From Paraflavitalea sp. CAU 1676 (GTDB taxonomy: Bacteria; Bacteroidota; Bacteroidia; Chitinophagales; Chitinophagaceae), in NCBI RefSeq assembly GCF_029223285.1, contig NZ_JARHUJ010000005.1:186001-250000 (forward strand): DNA of 64,000 nucleotides, read 5' to 3'. This document shows positions 43,365-52,383 of the stretch, one piece after another. The first letter of the stretch is position 1; each line of letters starts with the position of its first letter. Under the pieces are notes generated by a model. It ran no database searches and was not told the DNA's origin. It saw only the letters and a program-made list of their open reading frames with translations. The position numbers and the translations under genes are program-made.

Positions 43365-43958
43365 TCAATCTTTTTGTGCGATGATAAACAATTCTACGCC
43401 CGACCGGGGTTTGATAGAATTGTAACAGGGCGCCAGCACCCGCAAGTTAAACGTCGGGCTAAACAAGGGCTCATATGCTGCCCGGCTACCGCCGAAAGGA
43501 GGGCCTCCTTCGAAGGATCGGTCAAACAATACACCCGCCAGTTTACCGCCGGGTTTCAACAGCTTGTGCATTTGTTGTACATAGTTGGGCCGCAGTTCGG
43601 GAGGCAGGGCGCAAAAGAAGGTTTGCTCCAGTATGAGATCGTATTGACCCGTGAGTGCGAAGAAGTCGCCGGTGATGATGGTGAGTTGTTGGCCATTGTA
43701 ATCGCTGAGCTTGTCTGCCAGCCGTGCCGTGAGCACCGGAGAGAGGTCGGCCACAGTTACCTTCGTAAATCCCTGTTGCAGCAGGTACTCGGCTTCATAG
43801 CCGTGCCCGCAGCCCGGAATGAGGATGGAAATGCTTTTATCCGTCAACTGATCGATGTACTCTTTCAACGGTGTGGAAGGATAGCCGATATCCCAGGCAG
43901 TTTGCTTCGTATTATAAAGCTCATCCCAGTATTCATGTTTGGTAAGCTCGTCGTTCAT
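43365..43958 (-). CDS. SAM-dependent methyltransferase, thiopurine methyltransferase family
   Basis: The product has 197 residues. It opens with the family signature TAWDIGYPSTPL. The SAM-binding motif I is LIPGCGHGYEAEYL, then motif II VTVADLSPV and ITGDFF. EQTFFCALPPELRPNYVQQM is typical of the TPMT family. It would methylate a thiol, selenol, halide or related small molecule in the cytosol; TPMT-family members of bacteria often detoxify tellurite or selenium. It is downstream of the threonine synthase gene on the same strand, but a terminator between them suggests a separate transcript. Confidence 0.9.
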   Translation of the reverse strand: MNDELTKHEYWDELYNTKQTAWDIGYPSTPLKEYIDQLTDKSISILIPGCGHGYEAEYLLQQGFTKVTVADLSPVLTARLADKLSDYNGQQLTIITGDFFALTGQYDLILEQTFFCALPPELRPNYVQQMHKLLKPGGKLAGVLFDRSFEGGPPFGGSRAAYEPLFSPTFNLRVLAPCYNSIKPRSGVELFIIAQKD

Positions 43959-43974
43959 GACTTAAATGTAGCAT

Positions 43975-44003
43975 AAAAAAGGCCCCCGTTCCCACGGAGG
44001 CCT
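43975..44003 (-). terminator. Terminator after the threonine synthase gene
   Basis: On the minus strand AGGCCTCCGT pairs with ACGGGGGCCT (one mismatch) around a four-base loop, followed by six Ts. It lies about 110 bases past the thrC stop. Confidence 0.8.
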
Positions 44004-44113
44004 ACCTTTAACATAAAACATCCATAATCAAACATCGTCCATGAACGGTGCGCTGCTGATGCAGCCTTATGGCAAACATCCGTTCTGCCGGTGATGGTGG
44101 CTGCACACCGGCT

Positions 44114-45289
44114 TCAGCAAATATTTTCGAGGTATTTGTAGCCCGATCCTGTATTCAACAGCAATATTTTTTCTTCACGGTGTATGGTACCCTGTGCGAT
44201 CAACTCCAGCAATGCCTCCCAGATAGCGCCACCTTCCGGCGCCATTACCAGGCCTTCCATGCGCGCTACTTCCTTTACCGCGGCGATCATATCGTTATCT
44301 TGTATAGCGATGGCTGTGCCTTTCGATTCGCGTAGTACGCGCAGGATCATGTTCTCTGCAAATGGATTGGGTACTGCCAGTCCGTTCGCGATGGAAGGGC
44401 GGCCCACATACTTGCGGCAATTGGGCTGTACCCCCTGCCAGGTATGTACGATAGGTTGGCAGGTGGCTGCCTGTACGGCGATCATCCGTGGACGATGCGA
44501 TCCGATCCACCCCATGCGTTCCATCTCCTCAAAGGCCTTCCACATGCCTATCAGGCCTGTGCCTCCGCCTGTTGGGTAGAGGATCACATTGGGCAAGGTC
44601 CAGTTCATTTGTTCTGCGATCTCATATCCCATGGTCTTTTTGCCTTCCAGCCGCCAGGGTTCTTTGAGGGTAGATATGTCGAAGCAATCGGTGGTTTGTT
44701 TCATCTCCGCTACCTTCTTTGCACAATCGCTGATGAGGCCATCCACCAGTATCAGCTCTGCCCCATACAGGTTGCATTCATCCTTAAACACTTTGGGTGT
44801 ATGACGCGGCATCACTACGATAGCTTTCAATCCAGCCGCTGCACAATAGGCGGCCAGCGCACCACCGGCATTACCTGCCGTAGGTACTATACAGGTATGC
44901 GCACCTGCTTCTTTAGCCTTCGATACGGCGGCACTTAACCCACGTGCTTTAAATGAGCCTGTTGGGTTGAGTGATTCATCTTTGATGAACAGCGATGGCA
45001 TGCCGTATTTTTCGCGCAGGTGCCGTGGCGTGAGGATGGGGGTCATCCCTTCTCCCAGCGTTACAATGTTGGCGGGGTCCATCACTGGCAACACCTCGCG
45101 GTAACGCCACATATTCGCCTCGCGGCCACGGAGCAGGTTCCTGGTGAATGTTTCAGGTATGTCGTAGTTGGCCACCAATGGCTGGTTACAGCAGGGCGCA
45201 AAGCTGTGCACTTCAAAGGCATCGTACTTATGTCCGCATTGTGAGCAGGATAGGTGAGATAAGGAGGTAAACTGTTGTACTGTTTGCAT
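44114..45289 (-). CDS. thrC: Threonine synthase or close paralogue
   Basis: The product has 391 residues. The N-terminus carries a rubredoxin-like metal knot (CSQCG then CC at residues 15-34). The PLP lysine is Lys114 in GSFKARG, and the phosphate-binding loop is TGGGTGLIG. LGEGMTPI and PTAGNAGGALA are substrate-side motifs. The enzyme would convert O-phosphohomoserine to threonine with PLP. The family also includes cysteate synthase-like paralogues, so the assignment is by similarity of motifs only. The start is the ATG at 45289. A LysR gene precedes it on the same strand, and a LysR-type operator candidate lies about 70 bases upstream, suggesting specific regulation. Confidence 0.85.
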   Translation of the reverse strand: MQTVQQFTSLSHLSCSQCGHKYDAFEVHSFAPCCNQPLVANYDIPETFTRNLLRGREANMWRYREVLPVMDPANIVTLGEGMTPILTPRHLREKYGMPSLFIKDESLNPTGSFKARGLSAAVSKAKEAGAHTCIVPTAGNAGGALAAYCAAAGLKAIVVMPRHTPKVFKDECNLYGAELILVDGLISDCAKKVAEMKQTTDCFDISTLKEPWRLEGKKTMGYEIAEQMNWTLPNVILYPTGGGTGLIGMWKAFEEMERMGWIGSHRPRMIAVQAATCQPIVHTWQGVQPNCRKYVGRPSIANGLAVPNPFAENMILRVLRESKGTAIAIQDNDMIAAVKEVARMEGLVMAPEGGAIWEALLELIAQGTIHREEKILLLNTGSGYKYLENIC

Positions 45290-45309
45290 GGTAGCGGCTT
45301 TGAACAATA

Positions 45310-45317
45310 CAAAAGTA
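45310..45317 (-). promoter_or_regulatory. Promoter -7 box (TACTTTTG) of the threonine synthase gene
   Basis: It matches TAnnTTTG on the minus strand, 20 bases before the ATG. A TTG at the normal distance is absent, as might be expected for an activator-dependent promoter. Confidence 0.5.
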
Positions 45318-45359
45318 TCTCTCCTGGCGCAAGCAGGTGATACCGTTTGCTTATATGCT

Positions 45360-45374
45360 ATAACTAAAAGTTAT
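45360..45374. promoter_or_regulatory. Candidate LysR-type operator (ATAACT-AAA-AGTTAT)
   Basis: This perfect palindrome contains a T-N11-A core (45361-45373), the general LysR box. Its centre lies about 50 bases upstream of the thrC -7 box, the usual place for an activator. It sits 78 bases downstream of the lysR stop. Confidence 0.45.
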
Positions 45375-45452
45375 GACCAGTAACCTGATGCAGGCGGGTA
45401 ACGGGTTTGCCTCAAACTTTGGCCCTGCTGTGGCCCGTTGGCAACGCGACGG

Positions 45453-46388
45453 TCAGTGTTTGGCACGGCCTTCGCTGCGACCGGTACTCTTACTGTAGTA
45501 GGAGGTAGCCAGTTTGATGAATTGCTGGTTGATGCGATCGGCTTCCGATCCGCGACGTTGTACGAAGTAAAACGGGCGCTGTATGGAAATGCCGGGTATA
45601 TTGAGTCTTATCAGTTCGCCATTCTTCAATTGCCTGGCTACTGAGCGCAGTGGCAGAAAACCCAGGCAGGTGTCATCGAGCAGGAAATTCTTGAGGGCTT
45701 CTGTGCCACCCAGTACGATGCGTTGTTTGATATCGGCAATGCTGAGTTTGCATTTCTGCAAGGCTTCGGTAACGGCCGATAGGGTGCCCGATCCGCGTTC
45801 GCGTAATGCGACCGGTATCTTTTTGAGGTCTTCGGGTAGTATCACTTTCTTCCTGGCAAGCTCGCTGCGTGCACTGCATACCGGTATTACTTCGTCGGTG
45901 AGGAAGTATTGGTATTTGACGGTGTTGATATTGTTCTTTCCCTGGGTAATGGCCAGGTCAATTTCATGATCCAGTAATGCCTTCAGGATGCTCTCCGAGT
46001 TCCGGTTCACGAGGGTGAGTTCGATGTTGGGGTACTGTTGATGGAAAGAGGAAAATACAGGAGGTATTACGTAGAGCGATATCGTGGTGCTGGTGCCCAG
46101 CGTGAGCGATCCTTTGGCGATGTTGATGTCTTTTTGCCGGGTGATATCGAACTCGAGCTGGCGTTGCAGTTCGCGTCCCTTGACGATGTATTCGAGCAGT
46201 ATTTTGCCTTCGGTAGTCAGCGATACGGAATTGCCCTTTCGCTCAAAGAGGCTCACTTTATATTGTTTCTCGAGCGTCTGGATATGTTTTGAAATGGCGG
46301 GCTGACTGATGAACAATACTTCTGCGGCCTTGGAAAAGCTGAGCTGAATAGCTACTTCGTAAAATACGATATGACCGAAGTTGAGCAT
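45453..46388 (-). CDS. LysR-family transcriptional regulator
   Basis: The product has 311 residues. The N-terminal winged helix-turn-helix is classic: LSFSKAAEVLFISQPAISKH then LEKQYKVSLFER. The substrate-binding domain (about 90-300) contains LTLGTSTTISLYVIPPVF and EIDLAITQG, as in CysL- and CbbR-like members. It binds a small effector and activates or represses nearby genes. The adjacent downstream threonine synthase gene, on the same strand with a palindrome between them, is the likely target. The basic tail STGRSEGRAKH is not part of the family fold. Confidence 0.92.
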   Translation of the reverse strand: MLNFGHIVFYEVAIQLSFSKAAEVLFISQPAISKHIQTLEKQYKVSLFERKGNSVSLTTEGKILLEYIVKGRELQRQLEFDITRQKDINIAKGSLTLGTSTTISLYVIPPVFSSFHQQYPNIELTLVNRNSESILKALLDHEIDLAITQGKNNINTVKYQYFLTDEVIPVCSARSELARKKVILPEDLKKIPVALRERGSGTLSAVTEALQKCKLSIADIKQRIVLGGTEALKNFLLDDTCLGFLPLRSVARQLKNGELIRLNIPGISIQRPFYFVQRRGSEADRINQQFIKLATSYYSKSTGRSEGRAKH

Positions 46389-46434
46389 GGTGAGCGGTTA
46401 ATGATAACAAGTTACTGAAGTCCGGCGCAAATAA

Positions 46435-46463
46435 AAAGCGTTCCGTCAGCCACGGAACGCTTT
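46435..46463. terminator. Terminator after the universal stress protein gene
   Basis: AAAGCGTTCCGT (46435-46446) pairs with ACGGAACGCTTT (46452-46463) around CAGCC. The longer T-run is on the minus strand (CTTTTTATTTG), matching the gene at 46484-47314. Confidence 0.85.
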
Positions 46464-46483
46464 CTATAATATTTCAGGTAGTT

Positions 46484-47314
46484 CTATTCGTGGATAGCTA
46501 CAATGGGTACGTGGCTATGGTAGGCCAGGCGCTTGGTGTGGCTGGTCTTGAACAAGCCACCCAGGAAGGAGTTCTTCTTGGGAACAGTGATGATGAGGTC
46601 GATGCTCTTATCCTGCGCATACTGACTGATCGCGTCGAGGAAGTCGTATTGGCGGATAAAGAAGAACTCGGGTTTGTACTCGGCCAGCATGCTGCCCAGT
46701 ATGTCGGCTTCGGCTTTGTATTCGTCGGTCACGGCTACATAGTGTTCGTGGTCTACGTTCACGATGTGCAAGGTGGGTTTGAAGATGTCGAGTACCGACC
46801 TGATGGGAGCAACGGGGGTTGTAGTGGCTACATCCTTGAGGTCGCTGGCCAGTACCACGGTCTTGATCTGGCGGAAATTGGCGTCTGGCGGTACGATCAG
46901 TACGGGGCAGATAGCAGTGTTCACCATGTCGAGGGTGTTGCTGCCGATGAAGATCTGCTCGAGCCGGGTAGCACCGGTGATACCCATGATCACCATATCG
47001 ATATCGTAGTGGCGTACGTAACGCTCCATATTCTCAACAAGGGATGAACCATATTCCAGCACGGTGCTGATAGCTGCGCCACCTGCAAAGGGCTGAATCT
47101 CGTCTTTCAGCTGTTGCAGGGCATTGCCCAGGATGAGTGCCCTGTCGTCGTCAGTTTCGGTAAGCAGTGAGCCATCGGCACCTGCAGCGATCTTATCGGA
47201 CACATTGTAGAGAATGATGGTTGCACCCGCTACTCCTGCTACAGCCTGTGCTGCATATTTGGCTGCATTTTTAGAAGTATCGGAGAAATCAGTGGGGACG
47301 AGAAATTTTTTCAT
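46484..47314 (-). CDS. Universal stress protein, tandem Usp domains
   Basis: The product has 276 residues made of two UspA-like domains, about 1-145 and 150-276. Domain one starts KKFLVPTDFSDTSKNA and ends MGITGATRLEQIFIGSNTLDMVNTAICPVLIVP, which contains the G-x9-G(S/T)-like nucleotide-binding pattern. Domain two starts IKTVVLASDLKDV and ends VPKKNSFLGGLFKTSHTKRLAYHSHVPIVAI. Usp proteins bind ATP or other ligands and are produced under stress. The ATG at 47314 is chosen because domain one starts there. It is monocistronic. Confidence 0.92.
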   Translation of the reverse strand: MKKFLVPTDFSDTSKNAAKYAAQAVAGVAGATIILYNVSDKIAAGADGSLLTETDDDRALILGNALQQLKDEIQPFAGGAAISTVLEYGSSLVENMERYVRHYDIDMVIMGITGATRLEQIFIGSNTLDMVNTAICPVLIVPPDANFRQIKTVVLASDLKDVATTTPVAPIRSVLDIFKPTLHIVNVDHEHYVAVTDEYKAEADILGSMLAEYKPEFFFIRQYDFLDAISQYAQDKSIDLIITVPKKNSFLGGLFKTSHTKRLAYHSHVPIVAIHE

Positions 47315-47527
47315 GTGTTCGCTAGTTTTTTCGAAAGATACGGCAATACGGGCAATCGTACACCCCCGGCCAAGAAAAGTTTTGAGCATTGCAGTGGGCC
47401 ATCGCTTCACCTGCCATTTTACTTTTATCAACCGGTTGAGTTGGCTGCTTCCTTGTGCTTAGCCGCCTTTTCTATAATTATTCCCTATTTTTAGCCCTAT
47501 TATCTTGTTTGTATAAATCATCAGCGT

Positions 47528-49450
47528 ATGAAAAAAGGCTCACTCGTTATCCTTTATCTCTTAATCGTTCTCCCCATGCTTGCACAACAGGCTACCGATG
47601 TAGCGATCATTCCCGAACCCGTTTCTCTGGAGAAACGGACCGGCAGCTTCCAGTTCTCCGGCAGCACACGAATTGAAGCGGCCGACCGCCATCCCGATGT
47701 ATTGCGGGTGGCCAACCTCTTTGCCGACCAGGTGCGCAAGGCCACCGGTTATAAAGCAACCGTTCAAACCACAGCGGCCGCTACGCGTACCAACCTGGTG
47801 AGCTTCGTTCTCAATAAAGCGGAAGATATGGAACTGGGTACTGAAGGGTACCGCCTGGAAGTGTCTCCTGCAGCCGTAACCGTAAAGGCCAATTATCCGG
47901 CAGGACTTTTTTATGGCATTCAAACCCTGCTGCAACTGTTCCCCAAAGAGATCGAAAGCAAAACAACCGTAAGCCAAAAAAGCTGGGCTGTACCTGCGGT
48001 TAAAGTGACCGATTACCCCCGCTTTGGCTGGAGGGGATTGATGTTCGACGTATCACGCCATTTCTTTACCAAAGAGCAGGTGAAGCAATTCATCGACGAT
48101 ATGGTAAAGTACAAATACAATATGCTGCACCTGCACCTTACCGACGACCAGGGCTGGCGCATTGAGATCAAGAGCCTGCCAAAGCTGACTTCCGTTGGCG
48201 CCTGGAGAGTCGAGAAAACGGGCCATTTCGGAGGCTTCAGCGCCCCCGAAGCCGATGAGCCTGTTAACTATGGCGGTTTCTATACCCATGAGGATATCCG
48301 CGAGCTGGTGAAGTATGCCGGTGAGCGTTTCGTCAATATTCTTCCCGAGATTGATATACCCGGTCATAGCATGGCAGCAGTAGCCGCGTATCCCGAGCTT
48401 TCCTGTACGCCTGGTAATTACCGGGTAAGCTCCGGAGATAAATTCATGCAATGGAATGGCGATGGCACCTTCTATGCACTGGTCGATAATACGCTTTGCC
48501 CTGCCAACGAACAGGTGTACTCGTTCATGGATAAAGTCTTCACCGAAGTGGCCGAACTATTTCCCTTTGGATATATCCATATGGGAGGCGATGAGTGTGC
48601 CAAGAACTTCTGGGAGAAAAGTGATGCCATCAAACAACTGATGGAAAAAGAAAAGCTGAAAGACCTGCACGAGGTACAGAGCTATTTTGTAAAACGCATC
48701 GGGAAGATCATCGAGGCGAAAGGCAAGAAGATGATGGGCTGGGACGAGATCCTTGAAGGCGGTCTGGCACCCGGTGCGGCTGTGATGAGCTGGAGAGGCA
48801 ATAAAGGTGGCAAAGAAGCGGCTGCTGCGGGCCATGAAGTCGTGATGAGCCCCAACAACCATGTGTACATCGATCTGCGCCAGGGAGATCCGGCTATCGA
48901 GCCTCCCGTGTACAGCCAGGTACTGCTGAAAGATTCGTATAAATTCGAACCTGTACCAGATGGTGTGAACCCCAAACTGATCAAAGGCGGACAGGCCAAC
49001 TTATGGACCGAACAGGTATATAATCTGCGCCATCAGCAATACATGACCTGGCCCCGTGCTTTTGCCGTGGCTGAGGCGGTGTGGTCGCCGAAGGACAAGA
49101 AGGACTGGAACAATTTTATCGGCCGGGTTGAGCAGCATTTCAAGCGTTATGATGTGGCCGAGAAGAAATATGCGCCCAGTATGTATGAGCCCATTATCAA
49201 TGCTGCCAAAACGGCTAATGGAGCCATCGGCGTAACCTTCAGTCAGCAGCTGGAAGGGCTCGACATTTACTACAGCTTCGACAACTCTTTCCCCGACCGT
49301 TTCTATCCTAAATACAGCGGCAGTGCGGTGGTGGTGCCCAAAGATGCAGGTTTCATGAAATTGGTTACCTACCGTGGTAAGGAACAGGTTGGCAGACTGA
49401 TCACCATTCCGGTTACCGAGCTGAAGGCAAGGGCCGATAAGAAGAAGTAA
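47528..49450 (+). CDS. Beta-N-acetylhexosaminidase, GH20
   Basis: The product has 640 residues. Signal peptide about 1-20; an N-terminal GH20b alpha/beta domain (about 25-160); then the GH20 barrel. The catalytic pair is Asp355-Glu356 in HMGGDEC, used in substrate-assisted catalysis. RGLMFDVSRHFF, LHLHLTDDQGWRIEIK and PEIDIPGHSMAA are substrate-binding signatures. A small C-terminal beta domain (about 560-640) follows. The enzyme removes terminal N-acetylglucosamine or galactosamine from chitin fragments or glycans in the periplasm. It is monocistronic and divergent from the universal stress protein gene. Confidence 0.95.
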   Translation: MKKGSLVILYLLIVLPMLAQQATDVAIIPEPVSLEKRTGSFQFSGSTRIEAADRHPDVLRVANLFADQVRKATGYKATVQTTAAATRTNLVSFVLNKAEDMELGTEGYRLEVSPAAVTVKANYPAGLFYGIQTLLQLFPKEIESKTTVSQKSWAVPAVKVTDYPRFGWRGLMFDVSRHFFTKEQVKQFIDDMVKYKYNMLHLHLTDDQGWRIEIKSLPKLTSVGAWRVEKTGHFGGFSAPEADEPVNYGGFYTHEDIRELVKYAGERFVNILPEIDIPGHSMAAVAAYPELSCTPGNYRVSSGDKFMQWNGDGTFYALVDNTLCPANEQVYSFMDKVFTEVAELFPFGYIHMGGDECAKNFWEKSDAIKQLMEKEKLKDLHEVQSYFVKRIGKIIEAKGKKMMGWDEILEGGLAPGAAVMSWRGNKGGKEAAAAGHEVVMSPNNHVYIDLRQGDPAIEPPVYSQVLLKDSYKFEPVPDGVNPKLIKGGQANLWTEQVYNLRHQQYMTWPRAFAVAEAVWSPKDKKDWNNFIGRVEQHFKRYDVAEKKYAPSMYEPIINAAKTANGAIGVTFSQQLEGLDIYYSFDNSFPDRFYPKYSGSAVVVPKDAGFMKLVTYRGKEQVGRLITIPVTELKARADKKK

Positions 49451-49488
49451 GCGACCGGTCGGCCCGTCCGATTCGGTAATAATAAATG

Positions 49489-49527
49489 AAAAGGGAAACA
49501 TCTTTCGATGCTTCCCTTTTTTGTTTT
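49489..49527 (+). terminator. Terminator after the GH20 gene
   Basis: AAAAGGGAA and CATC pair with GATG and TTCCCTTTT, with one internal mismatch and a four-base loop, then TTGTTTTT. It separates two convergent genes. Confidence 0.85.
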
Positions 49528-49567
49528 TACATGGCCAATGACATTACCGGGCTACGGGGCCTGTGTA

Positions 49568-51934
49568 TTATTCGCTTCTTAAAGTCTTCACCGGGTTGGC
49601 CAGTGCGGCTTTAATAGATTGGAAACTGATGGTAACAAGGGCTATCAGGATGGCGATGACGCCGGCCACCAGGAATACCGCCCAGCCTATATTGGCTTTG
49701 TAGGCAAAATCCTGCAACCAGTTGTTCATCGCGTACCAGGCAACCGGAACGGCGATAACGATACCCACGAGCACAAGTGTAATGAAATCCCTGGCGAGTA
49801 AACGGATAATGCCGCTTACACTCGCTCCCAATACCTTCCGGATACCGATCTCGCGAGTGCGTACCTGTGCTGTATACGTGGCAAGGCCCAGCAGGCCGAG
49901 GCAGCAGATCACAATGGCGATCACCGCAAAGATGTTGAAGATCGTGCTGGTACGTGTTTCGTTTTCATACAGCGAATTGAACGCTTCATCCATAAATGTA
50001 TAGCGGAAAGGCAGGTCGGCATTGTATTCCTTCCATACTTTTTCTGCCGCCGCAATGGCCTTGCCGGCGTCTTTGCCGGTGGTTTTAACATACACAAGGG
50101 CATTGGGCCATTTCTTCAGGTAGAAGATCGAAGGTTCTATTTTATTCTTCATCGAAGCAAAATGGAAGTCTTTGACCACGCCCACAATGGTGCCCGTAGT
50201 TTCCCACAATTTGAATTGTTTGCCGATGGGGTCTTTGATGCCAGCCTGCTTAATGGCCGTTTCATTCAGAATAAAAGCCGTAGAGTCTGCCGGTGTGCCG
50301 CTGAAATTTTTGCCGGCCACCAGGTCCATTTTGAAAAAGGGAATGAAGTCGTTGGTAACCCCCACAGGGCGCATCATCATAGTTTCATTGGCGCCTTTGC
50401 CATCCCACCAGTTGTTGCCGGTTTGGTTGCCGAGATTAATGAGGTTGCCATCGGCGCAGGTTACATCCAGCACACCGGGTTGTGCCATCAGGGTGCTTCG
50501 AACAGTATTGAATTTAGTACCTCCATCCTTGATCCACATACCAAATACATTCTCTTTGTTGTAACCAAGGTTGCGCGACTTTATGTAAGATAGTTGCTGG
50601 CTGATGACGAGCGTGCCGATGATGAGGGCTACGGAGCAGGCAAACTGCACTACTACCAGTGCCTTTCTGAACAAGGCATCACTGATGCCGGTATTCATTT
50701 TGCCTTTCAGTACTTTCAGCGGTTCAAAGGATGAAAGCAGCAGGGCAGGGTAGATGCTTGATACGACCACCGAGCTGAGGATGGTGACAGCCAGTAAGAA
50801 CCACAGCTTGCCATCGAGCAGGTTCAATTCGAGCGTTTTTCCCGATAGCTGGTTGAATTGGGGCAACAGGATATGGATAACGCCCAGGGCCAGCACCGAG
50901 GCCAGCATGAAAAGGAGGGTCGTTTCTATAATGAATTGAAGAAATAGCTGCCAGCGTGCGGCGCCTACGATCTTACGCATGCTTACCTCGCGTGCACGAA
51001 GCATAGACCGGGCTGTACTAAGGTTTACATAATTGATGCAGGCGATCACCAGCACGATAAAGGCGATCCATGCGAACATACGTACTGTTTCCATGCCGGC
51101 TTCTGTACCATCCGAACGGAACAGGTGCGCACGGGTAATCTGCAGAAATTGGTATTTGATATCGGTATCATCTGCTTTGTTGCGCAGGTGAATATTGCGG
51201 AGATCGGTAGCCAGCTTGTTGAGGTCGGTGCCGGGTTGCAGCTGGAAATAAGTCTGGATGCTGAACTGGTGGAAGTCATTGTCGACCGTGCGGCCATCGG
51301 TACGGCCCTGGTATTGACGATCGGCGTACAGCTGCATCGGGAACAATACATCGAATTTGAATGTGGAGTTCCGGGGCAGGTCTTTGATCACACCGGTTAC
51401 GGTGAGGTTGGTTTGACCGTCGCCAATGATCACTTTGCCGATGGGGTCTTCTTTACCGAAATAGCTGTTGGCGACCGATTCAGTGAGTACGATGCTGTTG
51501 GCATCCGGGAATGGATTTGCTTTATCGCCTTTGATCAGTGGAAAGTTGAACAAGGTGAAGATGCTGGCATCGGCGCTCGCCGGATCGCGCACATCAATAC
51601 GCTTGTCTTTATAGGCCAGTTTGAAAAAAAAGTTGCCATAAGAGATACGGGCCATGTCCTTAATGACGGGTAACTGTTCCTTACCCATTTTGCCAATGGG
51701 CGCAACATTGGTGGTCCATATCTGGATGCTGGCGCCGGTGCCTACTTGGTTCTCGAGTTTGTAGATATCAGCAGCCTTATCATGAAAACCATCATAACTG
51801 AGTTCATCCTGTACCCACAGCAGGATAAGTATTCCGATAGCGAGGCCGGCGGTTAGTCCGGCAATGTTGATGGCCGAGTAGAACTTATTCTTTTTGAGGT
51901 TACGCCAGGCAGTTTTTAGATGGTTCTTGAACAT
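49568..51934 (-). CDS. FtsX/MacB-type ABC permease without a linked ATPase
   Basis: The product has 788 residues with duplicated halves. Each half has an extracytoplasmic MacB-like domain and FtsX helices. An N-terminal helix (FYSAINIAGLTAGLAIGILILLW) is followed by a large periplasmic region. Helices cluster near 285, 335, 380 and 430, a second periplasmic region follows, and the last three helices lie near 670, 725 and 760. RAREVSMRKIVGA and RTREIGIRKVLGAS are the paired coupling loops. Such permeases work with a MacB-type ATPase in export or mechanotransmission. No ATPase or membrane-fusion gene is adjacent, which is common for Bacteroidota paralogues. Confidence 0.92.
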   Translation of the reverse strand: MFKNHLKTAWRNLKKNKFYSAINIAGLTAGLAIGILILLWVQDELSYDGFHDKAADIYKLENQVGTGASIQIWTTNVAPIGKMGKEQLPVIKDMARISYGNFFFKLAYKDKRIDVRDPASADASIFTLFNFPLIKGDKANPFPDANSIVLTESVANSYFGKEDPIGKVIIGDGQTNLTVTGVIKDLPRNSTFKFDVLFPMQLYADRQYQGRTDGRTVDNDFHQFSIQTYFQLQPGTDLNKLATDLRNIHLRNKADDTDIKYQFLQITRAHLFRSDGTEAGMETVRMFAWIAFIVLVIACINYVNLSTARSMLRAREVSMRKIVGAARWQLFLQFIIETTLLFMLASVLALGVIHILLPQFNQLSGKTLELNLLDGKLWFLLAVTILSSVVVSSIYPALLLSSFEPLKVLKGKMNTGISDALFRKALVVVQFACSVALIIGTLVISQQLSYIKSRNLGYNKENVFGMWIKDGGTKFNTVRSTLMAQPGVLDVTCADGNLINLGNQTGNNWWDGKGANETMMMRPVGVTNDFIPFFKMDLVAGKNFSGTPADSTAFILNETAIKQAGIKDPIGKQFKLWETTGTIVGVVKDFHFASMKNKIEPSIFYLKKWPNALVYVKTTGKDAGKAIAAAEKVWKEYNADLPFRYTFMDEAFNSLYENETRTSTIFNIFAVIAIVICCLGLLGLATYTAQVRTREIGIRKVLGASVSGIIRLLARDFITLVLVGIVIAVPVAWYAMNNWLQDFAYKANIGWAVFLVAGVIAILIALVTISFQSIKAALANPVKTLRSE

Positions 51935-52201
51935 ATCTTCTTATTTACCAATGGGTGGATAAAAGCTTTCGCCCGTATAGGGATTAAAAAAGGTGCCAGT
52001 TATATTATATATTGATATACAAATGTTTGTAGATGGTTGGCGCGGGTGAGGTGTTCGTTTTTATTACACCGCCTGTTCGGTTTAAGGCCGTGAAGAAAGT
52101 GAATAGTTGGGCTTGAGAGCATTCCGTTCCTTAAAATTTATCAGAAGGCTGCAACGATCGGGCTTTGAGGAATGTCAAGGAAAATAGCAGCTTGCTGCTC
52201 T

Positions 52202-52221
52202 TTTAGTAAGATTTAGTAAGA
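52202..52221 (+). repeat. Perfect tandem repeat of TTTAGTAAGA (two copies)
   Basis: Two adjacent identical 10-base units lie 34 bases upstream of the orphan terminator hairpin. The role is unknown. Confidence 0.6.
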
Positions 52222-52254
52222 CGGGTTTAGGGGGTTAAATCAGTCTCTTCTAAT

Positions 52255-52290
52255 GGGTCTTCCGATTCACCGGAAGACCCTCTTTTTTTA
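52255..52290 (+). terminator. Orphan intrinsic terminator on the plus strand
   Basis: GGGTCTTCCG pairs perfectly with CGGAAGACCC around ATTCAC and is followed by a T-rich run of about eight bases. There is no T-run on the other side, so it acts only on plus-strand transcripts, yet no plus-strand gene ends nearby. Confidence 0.75.
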
Positions 52291-52383
52291 TGCTGACTTC
52301 AGGCGGTAACCAGGGCGCCCATGTGGGGTAATGCCTGCACGATCTTCACAACATCTGTTACACATTTGCGTGCATCACGGTGA

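Larger units (their letters stand above)
51935..52383. other. Intergenic region with orphan plus-strand terminator and tandem repeat
   Basis: This 449-base region upstream of the permease gene contains a 10-base tandem repeat (52202-52221) and a strong plus-strand terminator (52255-52290). No plus-strand protein gene with a credible start precedes the terminator, so a small RNA or antisense transcript is possible. Confidence 0.5.
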
